NCBI GenBank assembly: GCA_019753235.1
Contig: JAIELF010000032.1
Span: 62,001-126,000 of the forward strand
Direction of reading: 5' to 3'
Length of the DNA stretch: 64,000 nucleotides
Source: a bacterium
Lineage (GTDB): Bacteria > Planctomycetota > Planctomycetia > Kolteriales > Kolteriaceae
The notes beneath the pieces are model-generated. The model saw only the letters and a list, made by a program, of their open reading frames with translations. It did no database searches and was not told where the DNA came from. The position numbers and the translations under genes are program-made. Shown here piece after piece: positions 27,491 through 36,369 of this stretch; position 1 is the first letter of the stretch; each line of letters starts with the position of its first letter.

Positions 27491-28681
27491 GTGCCTGATG
27501 CAAAGGTCATTTTGAAGCCTCGAATGGCTCGGCCTCTTTACAGTCGCCATCCTTGGTTGTTCGAGAAAGCGATCGATCGCCTCGAAGGCGAACCCGCTCC
27601 TAGCGACGAAGTTCAAGTGCAAACCGATCGGGGGGAGTTCGTCGCATTCGGCTTATTCAACCCTCAGAGCAGGATTCGCGTTCGACTCTACTCGTGGGAT
27701 CACGAGCAGCGAGTTGATGCCGACCTGATCGTCCGTCGAATGAAAGAGGCGATTCAGTTTCGAAAAGAAGCTCTTCGGCTGGATGATCCGCGCGGAGCAT
27801 GTCGACTGATCTACAGCGAAAGCGACGGCCTTTCTGGCTTGATTGTCGATCGATTTGCCGATGCTTGCACGATTCAGATCAACAGCCTTGCCATGGAGCG
27901 GTTTCTTCCATCGATCACTCAAACGTTGATAGAGGAAGTCTCTCCCAACATCATTGTTCGTCGAACCGATGCGACGGTCGCCCACTGGGAATCGATGACG
28001 GCGACGGAGGAAATCCTGCTTGGTAAGGATCGTTCCGAGCCGATCGTGTTCGAAGAATCGGGACTCTTGTTTCTTGTCGATCCTATTCGAGGACAGAAGA
28101 CAGGCGGATACCTGGATCAACGAGACAACCGCCGATCGGCCGCCTTCTACGCCGCTGGCCGGGACGTACTTGATGCGTTCTGCTATGCCGGCGGGTTTGG
28201 TCTGACGGCAAGCAAGCTGGGCCACGCCCGAAGCGTCACATTCCTCGATTCCTCCGCGGAGGCAAAGACCCTGGCCGAGAAGAATGCCCAGGCCAATGAC
28301 ATTCCCGCGACATTTCTTCTGGGGGATGCGGGGAGAATGATGGGCGATCTCGCGCGGGAGGGTCGAAAGTTCGGCATGGTGGTTTGCGATCCACCGAAGT
28401 TCGCCTCGAAAGCCTCCGAGATTGAAGGGGCCCTTCGAGGCTACGAATTCATCAACCGCAGCGCGATTCACCTGTTAGAGCCGGGCGGCATCCTGGTCTC
28501 TTGTTCGTGCAGCGGACTCATCACGCCATCCGATTTCCTGGAAATGTTGGCCGAGTCTGCCATCCGCGCCGGCCGAGAAATCCGCGTTCTCGAAATGCGG
28601 GGGCAGGCTCCGGATCATCCTGTTTCGCTGGCGTGTCCCGAAACGGCTTACCTCAAGTGTGTCATCGCTCGCGTGGTATGA
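27491..28681 (+). CDS. Class I rRNA large-subunit methyltransferase, RlmI type
   Basis: A 396-residue protein with an N-terminal PUA domain (MARPLYSRHPWLFEKAI ... GEFVAFGLFNPQSRIRVRLYS), a middle linker, and a SAM-methyltransferase domain with LDAFCYAGGFGLTASKLG, FLDSSAEAK and VVCDPPKFA. The catalytic-type segment ILVSCSCSGLI follows. RlmI methylates C1962 of 23S rRNA at position 5; other members of the family use other cytosines. GTG 27491 follows GAAGGGAAAAAG. An ATG 96 bases upstream would add a family-foreign stretch. Its stop codon lies inside the hairpin at 28679-28707. Confidence 0.88.
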   Translation: MPDAKVILKPRMARPLYSRHPWLFEKAIDRLEGEPAPSDEVQVQTDRGEFVAFGLFNPQSRIRVRLYSWDHEQRVDADLIVRRMKEAIQFRKEALRLDDPRGACRLIYSESDGLSGLIVDRFADACTIQINSLAMERFLPSITQTLIEEVSPNIIVRRTDATVAHWESMTATEEILLGKDRSEPIVFEESGLLFLVDPIRGQKTGGYLDQRDNRRSAAFYAAGRDVLDAFCYAGGFGLTASKLGHARSVTFLDSSAEAKTLAEKNAQANDIPATFLLGDAGRMMGDLAREGRKFGMVVCDPPKFASKASEIEGALRGYEFINRSAIHLLEPGGILVSCSCSGLITPSDFLEMLAESAIRAGREIRVLEMRGQAPDHPVSLACPETAYLKCVIARVV

Positions 28682-28707
28682 CGCGAATCAGCCGATGATT
28701 CGCGTCA
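28679..28707. terminator. Bidirectional hairpin over two convergent stop codons
   Basis: TGACGCGAATCA (28679-28690) and TGATTCGCGTCA (28696-28707) are perfect inverted repeats of 12 bases around a five-base loop. The left arm contains both the methyltransferase stop (TGA 28679-28681) and the complement of the peptidase stop (28688-28690), and the right arm encodes the peptidase's last residues. No long T-run follows on either strand, so it may terminate with Rho help or protect 3' ends. Confidence 0.6.
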
Positions 28708-29872
28708 CGGCCGATTGCCGAGCGGGGCCGGTCACCATTGGTTCCTTCACCGAAAGAAAAACGTTGATCTCGCTACGAATACCGAACTGGCCAGGCAGGT
28801 AGATCCCCGGTTCGATCGAGAACAGCGTATTCGCGATCAGTCGGCGTTCGTCCTTTGTTTCCAAATTGTCGATATTCGCGCCATTGCCGTGCGTCGACTG
28901 ATGGATCGAGTGCCCGGTTCGGTGAATGAAGTACTTGCCGAACCCTGCTTTTTGAATCACGGCTCGGCATGCATCATCGACCTCGGCACCGGTGACGGGT
29001 CGATTCGATTTCCACTCGCCCGCCACGAAGTCGATGGCCGCATCGCGCGCTTGTTGAACGATGTCAAAAACCTTCTGGTATTCGCTGGGAATCTCCGGAG
29101 CCGTGAAGCCGACTCGCGTGATGTCCGCGTAAATCGAGCCAGGTTCCCGGCGTTTGGCCCACAGATCAATTAAGACACTCTGCCCTCGGCCAATCGGCGA
29201 GCTAGCCGACGCCGTCGGTGAAAAATGGGGATCCGCACTGTGTGCATCGACCGCCACGATCGGCGGATGATCCGTCACGAGTCCCGCCTCATGAAACTTT
29301 TCGATGATGAACTGTTGGATGGCAAACTCGGTCACCGTCTCTTCAGATCTCAATCGTCTGCCAATCTCGTCGAATGCCTCTTGGCAGATCTGCGCAATCA
29401 CGTTGGCAGAGTAGATATGCGATGAAAACTGTACGTCGGAGAGAACAGCTTCGAACTGCTGCACCAAGTCGGCCGAGCTCGCGACGTCGACTCCGAACGA
29501 TCGGACCAAATCGATGGTCCCCGCGTCGACTCGGCTCACATAAGGAATCGCGTTCATGGGCGAGAACTGCATCGCAATTCTTTTCGATCCATGCAACATC
29601 GCCTCGAGCCGTTCGTGCCATTCCTTCCAGGGGAGATAGATCTCTTTCTTGCCGGGCAAGGGATCGAGCGCCCATGATTCGATCGCATGGACCAAGCGAG
29701 TCGGCAATCCGTCGGCGGGGACGTAGTATGCCCAGCGACGACTGAGGAAGACATCCGCCGGCAGTCCCAGAATCGAATACGCGAGGGGATCGCTGCCGCG
29801 AAAATCGATGAACAACCACCCATCCAGTCCCCACGCGTGCAACGCGTCTTGAATGTCGGCCACGCTCAGCAT
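28688..29872 (-). CDS. M24 family metallopeptidase (Xaa-Pro aminopeptidase-like)
   Basis: A 394-residue protein with an N-terminal creatinase-like domain and a C-terminal pita-bread domain. Metal ligands are in VLIDLWAKR, YADITRVGF, RTGHSIH, FSIEPGIYL and RSEINVFL. This family cleaves an N-terminal residue before proline. ATG 29872 follows AAGGAGGGG at good spacing; seven upstream residues in a longer frame are rejected. It is convergent with the RlmI-type gene, with only six bases between the stops. Natural substrates are not identified. Confidence 0.9.
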   Translation of the reverse strand: MLSVADIQDALHAWGLDGWLFIDFRGSDPLAYSILGLPADVFLSRRWAYYVPADGLPTRLVHAIESWALDPLPGKKEIYLPWKEWHERLEAMLHGSKRIAMQFSPMNAIPYVSRVDAGTIDLVRSFGVDVASSADLVQQFEAVLSDVQFSSHIYSANVIAQICQEAFDEIGRRLRSEETVTEFAIQQFIIEKFHEAGLVTDHPPIVAVDAHSADPHFSPTASASSPIGRGQSVLIDLWAKRREPGSIYADITRVGFTAPEIPSEYQKVFDIVQQARDAAIDFVAGEWKSNRPVTGAEVDDACRAVIQKAGFGKYFIHRTGHSIHQSTHGNGANIDNLETKDERRLIANTLFSIEPGIYLPGQFGIRSEINVFLSVKEPMVTGPARQSAVTRIIG

Positions 29873-30039
29873 TCTTCGTCCCCTCCTTGCCAACCGGCGG
29901 CTTGGAAAAATGGTTGGATGGCAGAGGGTATCTTTAGCATTTCAACGGTTCGATGGGATATCGCCCGAGATTTCTGGCAGGCACGTGACGACATCCCTCG
30001 AGCGAGTCGGGGCAAGGATGCTTCAGACGAAATGATCGA

Positions 30040-31245
30040 TCAGGGAGCTGATCGGCGAAGCGTTCGTCCCACTGCCACGGGAAGAGAGCGTCGGCGGGGC
30101 TCCTCGGTCTGGGCAGTCGCGCGGAACGAATCCTGCTGTAATGACGGGGACGAGCTAACCGTTGTTTCCCCTTCGGTCCGACTCGCCCGCGGCAAGGCCA
30201 ACCAGGAATGCTTCGGAGCCGATGCAGGGCTTGCCGCCGCGACCGACGAATCGAAGGGGTTCAGCCGGCCGGCGGAAGAACCTCCCTGGACCGGTCGTGC
30301 AATGGCAATCGGTTCGGAACCGTTCCGTGCTTCGTCGGGCATCTGGCCACGAACGATTCGACCATCACCCCGTCCGTTACCCGCAAAAGAAAGAGCAGCC
30401 GGCGATAGACCCGAAGTCGACGTTGCCTGTCCCGCCCGTGAGCCCGCGGAGTTCGGGCCGCGCCAAGCATAAAGCTGATGATCTGAACCGGTGCCACGTC
30501 CATCGCGAAGCCAAGTGATCCATTGACGTTCGAGATCCTCGGTGGTGTAGATCCCGTAGTACGCTGCCAAGGCAGCGTTCCAACCACTCAGCTGGCCATC
30601 CCAAACGAAGTCTAAGAAGTAAGACTTGCCCCGCAGGCTCACCAGGTAATTGGCGAGCGAAAATCCCTGAGCATAGAGAGCCATCACATCGCTCGGGTAT
30701 TCCGTCAAAAGAAACAGACGAGAAAGGGGGATCGCTCGGCCGGTGTTGATGACCTCACGAACCAAGCGATCATGTCGATCGAGCTCGATGGCATCTTCCG
30801 AGAGGACCGCTCCCCCTTCGTCGGCCCAGCGAGGAAGCGGGCGACCAAATTTGGCGGCAAAGATCGTGTGGGTTACTTCGTGCGGGAGAACGCTGTTGAG
30901 GATTCGCTCGAGCGGGCCTTCCACGGTCATGTCCTGCCCAACGACGCGACCATTGTCGAAGGCGAACGAGGTCGCACCGCCGGCATCCCCTAATTTGAGG
31001 ACGACCTCGACATGACAAGGGTCGGCCCAATCGGGAATCTCTTGCCCAAGCCATTCGCTGGCTTTCGATCGGCGATAGTGCTCGGCATACTCGGCGACTT
31101 GGCGAGCGACATCGGCGCGAACCGCCTTCACGACGAAGTTTCGCGTTCGGTGGGACGCGGCATGGGAAACCTGTGTACCGAAGATGCCGGCCAAGACGCC
31201 GGCCCAAACGATTGCCAAGCTCCAAATGCATCGCGTCTGCATCAT
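30040..31245 (-). CDS. Secreted gluzincin-type metalloprotease-like protein
   Basis: A 401-residue protein with a signal peptide (MMQTRCIWSLAIVWAGVLAG ... SHA). The zinc motif HEVTH is at residues 122-126 and a likely third ligand is Glu143 in WADEGGAVL, the arrangement of peptidase-MA-like gluzincins. The domain ends near residue 265 (QWITWLRDG). The last 130 residues are Ser/Ala/Gly/Arg-rich and look disordered. It lies upstream of, and on the same strand as, the M24 peptidase, 167 bases apart. Activity is inferred from the motif; substrates are unknown. Confidence 0.8.
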   Translation of the reverse strand: MMQTRCIWSLAIVWAGVLAGIFGTQVSHAASHRTRNFVVKAVRADVARQVAEYAEHYRRSKASEWLGQEIPDWADPCHVEVVLKLGDAGGATSFAFDNGRVVGQDMTVEGPLERILNSVLPHEVTHTIFAAKFGRPLPRWADEGGAVLSEDAIELDRHDRLVREVINTGRAIPLSRLFLLTEYPSDVMALYAQGFSLANYLVSLRGKSYFLDFVWDGQLSGWNAALAAYYGIYTTEDLERQWITWLRDGRGTGSDHQLYAWRGPNSAGSRAGQATSTSGLSPAALSFAGNGRGDGRIVRGQMPDEARNGSEPIAIARPVQGGSSAGRLNPFDSSVAAASPASAPKHSWLALPRASRTEGETTVSSSPSLQQDSFRATAQTEEPRRRSLPVAVGRTLRRSAP

Positions 31246-32172
31246 CAGTGCTTGGCCTCGCCTAGGTGCCTACTCGAAGAACAAAGAGGGTGATCAGCCC
31301 ACCCCCACGCAAGGGGCGTGCCGATCGGCCAAGAGGACGGACGGTAGAGCCCCGCTCTCGACCGATTTGCCCCGATTCTCCCTCGATTTTCCTGGGTTGC
31401 ATGCAATGAAGCCCCACGGCGAGCAATGTCGTCTCGCTCGGAGCAAGTTGAAAAAACTTACACGACAAAGTGAAGTTTGTAAGGAAGAGAACTCTCCGAA
31501 AGAGAAAGCTCGGCAGAGTTTCTTGCCGATCCAAACGATCAGGACGGATGCTCCGGCCCGACCCGCTGGTCGGCCGTTGGAGTTGGCCGATGCCGCCGAC
31601 GATTCGGCTTGGTCGGTGGACAATCGGCCAGCAGAGTCGCGAAATCCTTAGCCGATCAGAGGTTCGGCCCGTATTATAAATAGAGACGTAAACGTTCCAT
31701 GAAGATGGTTCGATCTGCCCGCGGTTGGGCAGCGCGAATTAGAAGGAACGGGTAGCGAATGCGGCTAGTCAAAGAGAAGGTCGATCCAACGATTTTCTCT
31801 GTAAGTAGTTGACAGAATAGGGCTTCGGCTTGATAAATGCCATCGTACTGATCGCGGCAGCGTGGGCGGTTTACCTCCGCTCGAGCGTCGCTGCTACAAG
31901 GACGATGTCGGTCGGGGTGAACAGTATTCCTGGACGGTCCGACAACAGTCGAAAGACTCGCGTCAAGATGGTTCTGATTGCTGGATCGGCTCGGCAAAGG
32001 CTGATTTCCCTCTGGACGAGCTGTTTTCCGGGCGACGCTTCCTCCTCAGCTTTGTTTCTCGGCTTGGCCGGGGCACAAGACATACCGCTGTTGATGGGGC
32101 CGACCCGCGAAGACTGACCCGAAACCTGCCTCGACCACCGCGATCGCTAACGTCCCTCGTTGAGGGCACACC
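31246..32172. other. Long region without a convincing gene, upstream of rny
   Basis: About 927 bases. Hairpins with complete pairing occur at 31570-31590, 31595-31608 (CGAT loop), 31651-31668 and 31715-31732. The sequences TCGGCC and GCCGA recur but are common throughout this window. A good sigma-70 promoter is at 31809-31837. A possible small reading frame (31862-32176, GTG start) ends in a four-base overlap with the rny start, but has no ribosome site and an Arg/Pro-rich end that is not protein-like; I do not call it a gene. No tmRNA, SRP RNA or RNase P RNA signature was seen. Confidence 0.5.
31809..31837 (+). promoter_or_regulatory. Sigma-70-like promoter for the rny operon
   Basis: TTGACA (31809-31814) is a perfect -35 hexamer, followed by a 17-base spacer and GATAAA (31832-31837), with TGATAAAT around it. 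It would start a transcript about 330 bases before the RNase Y start codon, giving a long leader. Confidence 0.6.
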
Positions 32173-33723
32173 ATGAATTCTGGGTACTTGATCCTTGCGG
32201 GCGTCGGTGGCGCCGTTGCCATGTTCGCCCTCCTCTTTATTCGCAATAGGCTTCAAATCCTGCAGGTAGAGAAACGCCGGCTCGAGTTGCTCGACCAGGC
32301 TTCCAAAGATAGCGAGAACATCAAAAAGCAAGCATTGCTCGACGCGCGCGAAGAGGCCCTGAAAGAACGGGGCAAGCTAATGCAGGACGTCGATCAATCG
32401 CGCAAGGAGCTCCGTCAAGAGGAGCGAGAAATGGAGAAAGCGCGGGCGGCTGTCGACCAGAAGGAAGGCGATCTCACCAAGCGAGAACGAACGCTCGAGA
32501 CCGCGCAGCGTCGGGCCGCCGAGGCCGTCGAACAAGTCGAACGACGCAAGACTGCCCTCGACAAGATCATTGCCGACCAGAAGCAGTTGCTGGAACGCAT
32601 CACCCATCTGAGCAAGGACGAAGCGAAACAGCTTCTTCTCGATCGTCTGGAGCGAGACCTAGAAGACGAAGTCGGCGGCCGGCTCAAAGCGCACGAGCAA
32701 CGAATGAAGGCCATGACCGAGGAGAAGTCTCGCGACATCATTCTCACCGCCATTCAACGCTACGCTGCCGAGCACACAGCCGCTTCCACCGTTTCGACGG
32801 TGGACATTCCCAGCGACGACATGAAAGGCCGAATCATTGGCCGAGAAGGGCGAAACATTCGCGCATTCGAGAAAGCGACCGGTGTCGATGTCATCGTCGA
32901 CGATACCCCTGGCGTCGTCGTTGTCAGTGCTTTCGACGCCGTTCGTCGCGAAGTGGGACGATTGGCCCTGCAACGGCTCATCTCTGACGGCCGAATTCAT
33001 CCTGCTCGGATCGAAGAGATCGTGGCCGAGACTCAAGACGAGATGCAGAACCACATCATGGAGTTCGGCCGACAGGCGTGCCAGGATGCTGGCGTCCCTA
33101 AGGTGAACGAAAAGTTGGTTGAACTTCTCGGCCGGCTCCGTTTCCGAACAAGCTACAGTCAAAACGTCCTCAATCACTCTGTCGAGGTCGCGCTTTTGTG
33201 TGGCCTTATTGCCGAGGAGATTGGCCTGGATGCGGCTATGGCTCGACGATGCGGTTTACTCCATGACGTCGGCAAATCGCTGGACCACGAAATTCAAGGT
33301 GGGCACCCTCAAATCGGCGCCGACGCCGCGAAACGAGCGGGCGAGAACGACGTTGTTCTGCACGCGATCGCCGGCCATCACGACGACATCACCATCCAGC
33401 GTCCTTATACCGTCCTCGTGGCGACGGCCGACGCCATCAGCGCCTCGCGGCCGGGAGCACGGCGAGAGACTCTCGAAAAATACGTCAAACGGCTTCAGGA
33501 TCTGGAGGCGGTGGCCTGCGAATTTGAAGAAGTCGAGGGAGCCTACGCCATTCAAGCGGGGCGTGAGATTCGAGTTCTGGTCGATGCCAGCAAAACGACG
33601 GACGAATCAGCCGCTCATCTTTGCCGGGAAATTGCCAAAGGGATCCAGGAACGCGTCGATTATCCTGGCGAAGTGAAGGTCACCCTCCTTCGAGAAACAC
33701 GAACAATCGAGTACGCTCGCTAA
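32173..33723 (+). CDS. rny: Ribonuclease Y
   Basis: RNase Y is the membrane-bound endoribonuclease that starts mRNA decay. The 516-residue protein has the expected order: one N-terminal transmembrane helix (residues about 5-23), a long charged coiled coil to about 180, a KH domain with [15 protein letters not shown], and an HD domain with [12 protein letters not shown] and HHDD. The end [14 protein letters not shown] is typical. It leads the operon rny-ymdB-xseA-xseB-DUF3050. rny followed by ymdB is a known arrangement in other phyla. Confidence 0.95.
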   Translation: MNSGYLILAGVGGAVAMFALLFIRNRLQILQVEKRRLELLDQASKDSENIKKQALLDAREEALKERGKLMQDVDQSRKELRQEEREMEKARAAVDQKEGDLTKRERTLETAQRRAAEAVEQVERRKTALDKIIADQKQLLERITHLSKDEAKQLLLDRLERDLEDEVGGRLKAHEQRMKAMTEEKSRDIILTAIQRYAAEHTAASTVSTVDIPSDDMKGRIIGREGRNIRAFEKATGVDVIVDDTPGVVVVSAFDAVRREVGRLALQRLISDGRIHPARIEEIVAETQDEMQNHIMEFGRQACQDAGVPKVNEKLVELLGRLRFRTSYSQNVLNHSVEVALLCGLIAEEIGLDAAMARRCGLLHDVGKSLDHEIQGGHPQIGADAAKRAGENDVVLHAIAGHHDDITIQRPYTVLVATADAISASRPGARRETLEKYVKRLQDLEAVACEFEEVEGAYAIQAGREIRVLVDASKTTDESAAHLCREIAKGIQERVDYPGEVKVTLLRETRTIEYAR

Positions 33724-33853
33724 CATCGTTTCAGGATGGTCCCGACCCTTTTTCGAGTGCGGCAGGCCGCTGGCAAGGTACCGCGGGCCCTGAACAACTT
33801 CAGAGGAAAACGGTGGGCCAAGCGGGCTGGCCTAAGATGGAAGGATCGACCTG

Positions 33854-34675
33854 TTGCGAGTCCTTTTTCTCGGCGACATTGTGGGAGAGGCGGGTCGAAA
33901 GACTGTTCGCCGAGCGGTTCCCGTCTTGCGAGAAGAACGGCAGCTTGATCTCGTGATCGCCAATGCGGAGAACATCGCGGGCGGCTCCGGGATGACACCG
34001 AAGATTTATGCTCAGCTTCGTCGGTCGGGCGTCGATGCCTGCACCATGGGGGATCACATCTACAAGAAGAGAGAGATCATACCTGTTCTGGTCCGCGATG
34101 AACCGATCTGTAAACCTGCCAACTTTCCGCCCGAAGCTCCCGGTCGAGACCACATGATCGTGCAAACCAAAGACGGAACCAGCGTCGCGGTGATTTCGGT
34201 GCTTGGGCGCATCTTCATGAGGCCCGTCGATTGTCCGCTGGCGGCGCTCGACCGTGTGCTCTCAGAACTCGATAAGAGCATCAAGGTGATTCTCGTCGAT
34301 GTTCATGCCGAGGCGACCAGCGAAAAACAGGTGATCTTTCGGTACCTTGTGGGCCGAGTGAGTGCGGTCGTCGGTACTCATACGCACGTCCCGACGGCCG
34401 ACGCCACGGTCGCCTCTCCTGGGACTGCTTTCATCAGCGATCTCGGCATGACTGGCCCGTACGAATCGATCATCGGTAGGCGAATCGACAAAGTCATTAA
34501 GACGACCAAAACGTTTGAGCCGTTCCCCTTTGATGTCGCCACCGGCGATCCTCGACTCAGCGGAGCGATCATCGACATCGATGAAGTGACAGGTCGAGCT
34601 CGCTCGATCGAACCGATTCACCTCGACAAGGCCGCGATCGACATAATGGCCGGCCCGGCCGCGACCGACGCATGA
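33854..34675 (+). CDS. ymdB: YmdB-family metallophosphoesterase
   Basis: A 273-residue dinuclear metal phosphodiesterase. Motifs are LFLGDIVGEAGRK at the N-terminus, NAENIAGGSGMT, GDHIYKKREI, VDVHAEATSEK and GTHTHVPTAD. YmdB of Bacillus hydrolyses 2',3'-cyclic nucleotides and influences RNase-dependent gene expression; linkage here to rny supports an RNA-turnover or signalling role. TTG 33854 is the start, with GGAAGGA eight bases upstream. Its stop overlaps xseA by four bases. Confidence 0.9.
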   Translation: MRVLFLGDIVGEAGRKTVRRAVPVLREERQLDLVIANAENIAGGSGMTPKIYAQLRRSGVDACTMGDHIYKKREIIPVLVRDEPICKPANFPPEAPGRDHMIVQTKDGTSVAVISVLGRIFMRPVDCPLAALDRVLSELDKSIKVILVDVHAEATSEKQVIFRYLVGRVSAVVGTHTHVPTADATVASPGTAFISDLGMTGPYESIIGRRIDKVIKTTKTFEPFPFDVATGDPRLSGAIIDIDEVTGRARSIEPIHLDKAAIDIMAGPAATDA

Positions 34676-35907
34676 ATAGCCCCCTGCCCACGACCGATTC
34701 AGTCCTTTCCGTCACGCAATTGACTCAGCAGTTGTCCGGCGTTTTGCGGGCGAACTTCCCCGAGGTCTGGATCAGTGGCGAAGTCTCGAATTATTCTCGG
34801 TCGAGTTCGGGCCATGCGTATCTGACGCTAAAGGATGAATCGTCGCAGATCCGCGCGGTGATCTGGCGAGGCGTTCACGCCGCCATTCCATTCGAAGTTG
34901 CCGACGGGCTCGACGTCCTGGTACAGGGATCGATCGACGTGTACGCGGCCCGCGGCCAGTATCAGCTCACCGTTCGGCAAATGATTCCCAAAGGAATCGG
35001 GCCGCTCGAATTGGCGTTTCGGCAACTGCGCGAGAAGCTTGATCGAGAAGGTCTATTCGATCCCGCCCGCAAGCGAGCGATCCCCCGCTTTCCTCAACAT
35101 GTCGCGTTGATCACCAGCCCACAAGGAGCCGCTGTTCGCGATTTTCTGGAGGTCGCCGGCCGGCGGTATCGCGGCATCACGACCACTGTTGTCCCTTGTG
35201 CCGTCCAGGGTGAAGGGGCGATCCCTCAGATTGTGCACGCCATCGATTTGGCCAATCGGCTTGCAGGGGTTGACGTCATTGCCCTGGTTCGTGGCGGCGG
35301 AAGCCTCGAAGATCTGGCCGCATTCAACAGTGAACCGGTCGCCCGCGCGATTCACCGTTCGCGCGTGCCGATCGTCAGCGGCGTGGGTCACGAGATCGAT
35401 CTCACCATTGCCGACATGGTGGCCGACGTTCGCGCGCTAACGCCCAGCGAGGCGGCCGAACGGCTCTTCCCCGATGCCGTTAAACTTGGCGAGGAGCTTC
35501 GCCATTCCGCTGATCGTTTGAGTCAGTCGATCAACCAGCTCATTCAGCGCCATCGGAAAACGATCGAGGCATTCGCCGATCGTCAACCATTCTTGTTTCC
35601 ACTCGAGCAGACGGCAGAATACACCCGCCGACTCGACGATGCGGAGCGGCAACTCGTCGCGCATGCCCGGCGTCGGCGCGAGATGGCTCACGAGAGAATC
35701 GCGAGCCTGGCGGCCCCGCTCGATTCCTTGAGTCCTCTTAAGAGTCTCGCGCGGGGGTACTCGTTAGTGACGCCGACTGGCTCGACCAACTTGATTCGTT
35801 TGGCCTCCGAGTTGAGTCCAGGAGATCGCATTGATATTCGCCTGGCCGATGGCCGGGCGACGGCGACTGTAGAGAAGGTGATGAAGGATGACTCCAACCG
35901 AGCCTAG
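34672..35907 (+). CDS. xseA: Exodeoxyribonuclease VII large subunit
   Basis: Catalytic subunit of exonuclease VII, which degrades single-stranded DNA from both ends. The 411-residue protein has the N-terminal OB fold (VWISGEVSNYSRSSSGHAYL), the central nuclease domain (ALITSPQGAAVRDFL, RGGGSLEDLAAFN, GHEIDLTIADMVADVRA) and the C-terminal helical arm ending SLARGYSLV. ATG overlaps the ymdB stop (ATGA) and its end overlaps the small subunit gene by 20 bases. Confidence 0.95.
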   Translation: MNSPLPTTDSVLSVTQLTQQLSGVLRANFPEVWISGEVSNYSRSSSGHAYLTLKDESSQIRAVIWRGVHAAIPFEVADGLDVLVQGSIDVYAARGQYQLTVRQMIPKGIGPLELAFRQLREKLDREGLFDPARKRAIPRFPQHVALITSPQGAAVRDFLEVAGRRYRGITTTVVPCAVQGEGAIPQIVHAIDLANRLAGVDVIALVRGGGSLEDLAAFNSEPVARAIHRSRVPIVSGVGHEIDLTIADMVADVRALTPSEAAERLFPDAVKLGEELRHSADRLSQSINQLIQRHRKTIEAFADRQPFLFPLEQTAEYTRRLDDAERQLVAHARRRREMAHERIASLAAPLDSLSPLKSLARGYSLVTPTGSTNLIRLASELSPGDRIDIRLADGRATATVEKVMKDDSNRA

Positions 35908-36220
35908 CTTTGAAGACTCACTGACGCAGTTGGCCCTGATCATTCAGATCTTGGAGCGAGGCCAGCCGACGCTGGAGGAGAGCCTGACAGAATTCGAGCG
36001 CGGCGTGCAACTGCTGCAACGCTGTCGGTTTCTTTTGGATGCCGCTGATCGACGTATTCACGAATTGGTCGAAATCGACGAACAGGGACGAGCGAGGCTG
36101 AAACCGTTCGTTCATGAAGCGACCGCGACGAAAGAGATGTCTCCGGCCAAACGCCCTAAAAAGTCTGCGAAAACACCCGAGCCGACCTCTGAAAACGAAC
36201 CCGATCTTTTCGGATCATGA
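35888..36220 (+). CDS. xseB: Exodeoxyribonuclease VII small subunit
   Basis: A 110-residue helical subunit that wraps the XseA arms. The conserved core is FEDSLTQLALIIQILERGQPTLEESLTEFERG, spread over residues 5-37. The C-terminal 40 residues are Lys/Pro-rich (KRPKKSAKTPEP), longer than the usual 75-residue family and possibly disordered. The start overlaps xseA by 20 bases, so translation is coupled. Confidence 0.92.
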   Translation: MTPTEPSFEDSLTQLALIIQILERGQPTLEESLTEFERGVQLLQRCRFLLDAADRRIHELVEIDEQGRARLKPFVHEATATKEMSPAKRPKKSAKTPEPTSENEPDLFGS

Positions 36221-36369
36221 CGATCTTCCGGCCAAGAGGAGATTTTCCAGCCTCGTCAGATGTACCAGTCCCACCGTGGAAACTTTGTTCACGTTTGTCG
36301 CACCCCCGTCCGCGCGGCCAAGGACATCGCCTACACTCAAACAGACGGGGTGGAGGGAGAACGATCGAA

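Noticed and set aside
31184-31651. 155-codon plus-strand frame
   Set aside because: Opposite the gluzincin start and rich in Arg, Ser and Pro; no ribosome site and no family pattern.
31570-31668. Repeated GCCGA/TCGGC hairpins as a dedicated repeat family
   Set aside because: These words are very frequent across the whole window, so the pairing alone does not prove a repeat family.
36217-36369. Upstream extension of the DUF3050 frame overlapping xseB
   Set aside because: Arg/Pro/Ser-rich product without family similarity; ATG 36370 has a strong ribosome site.
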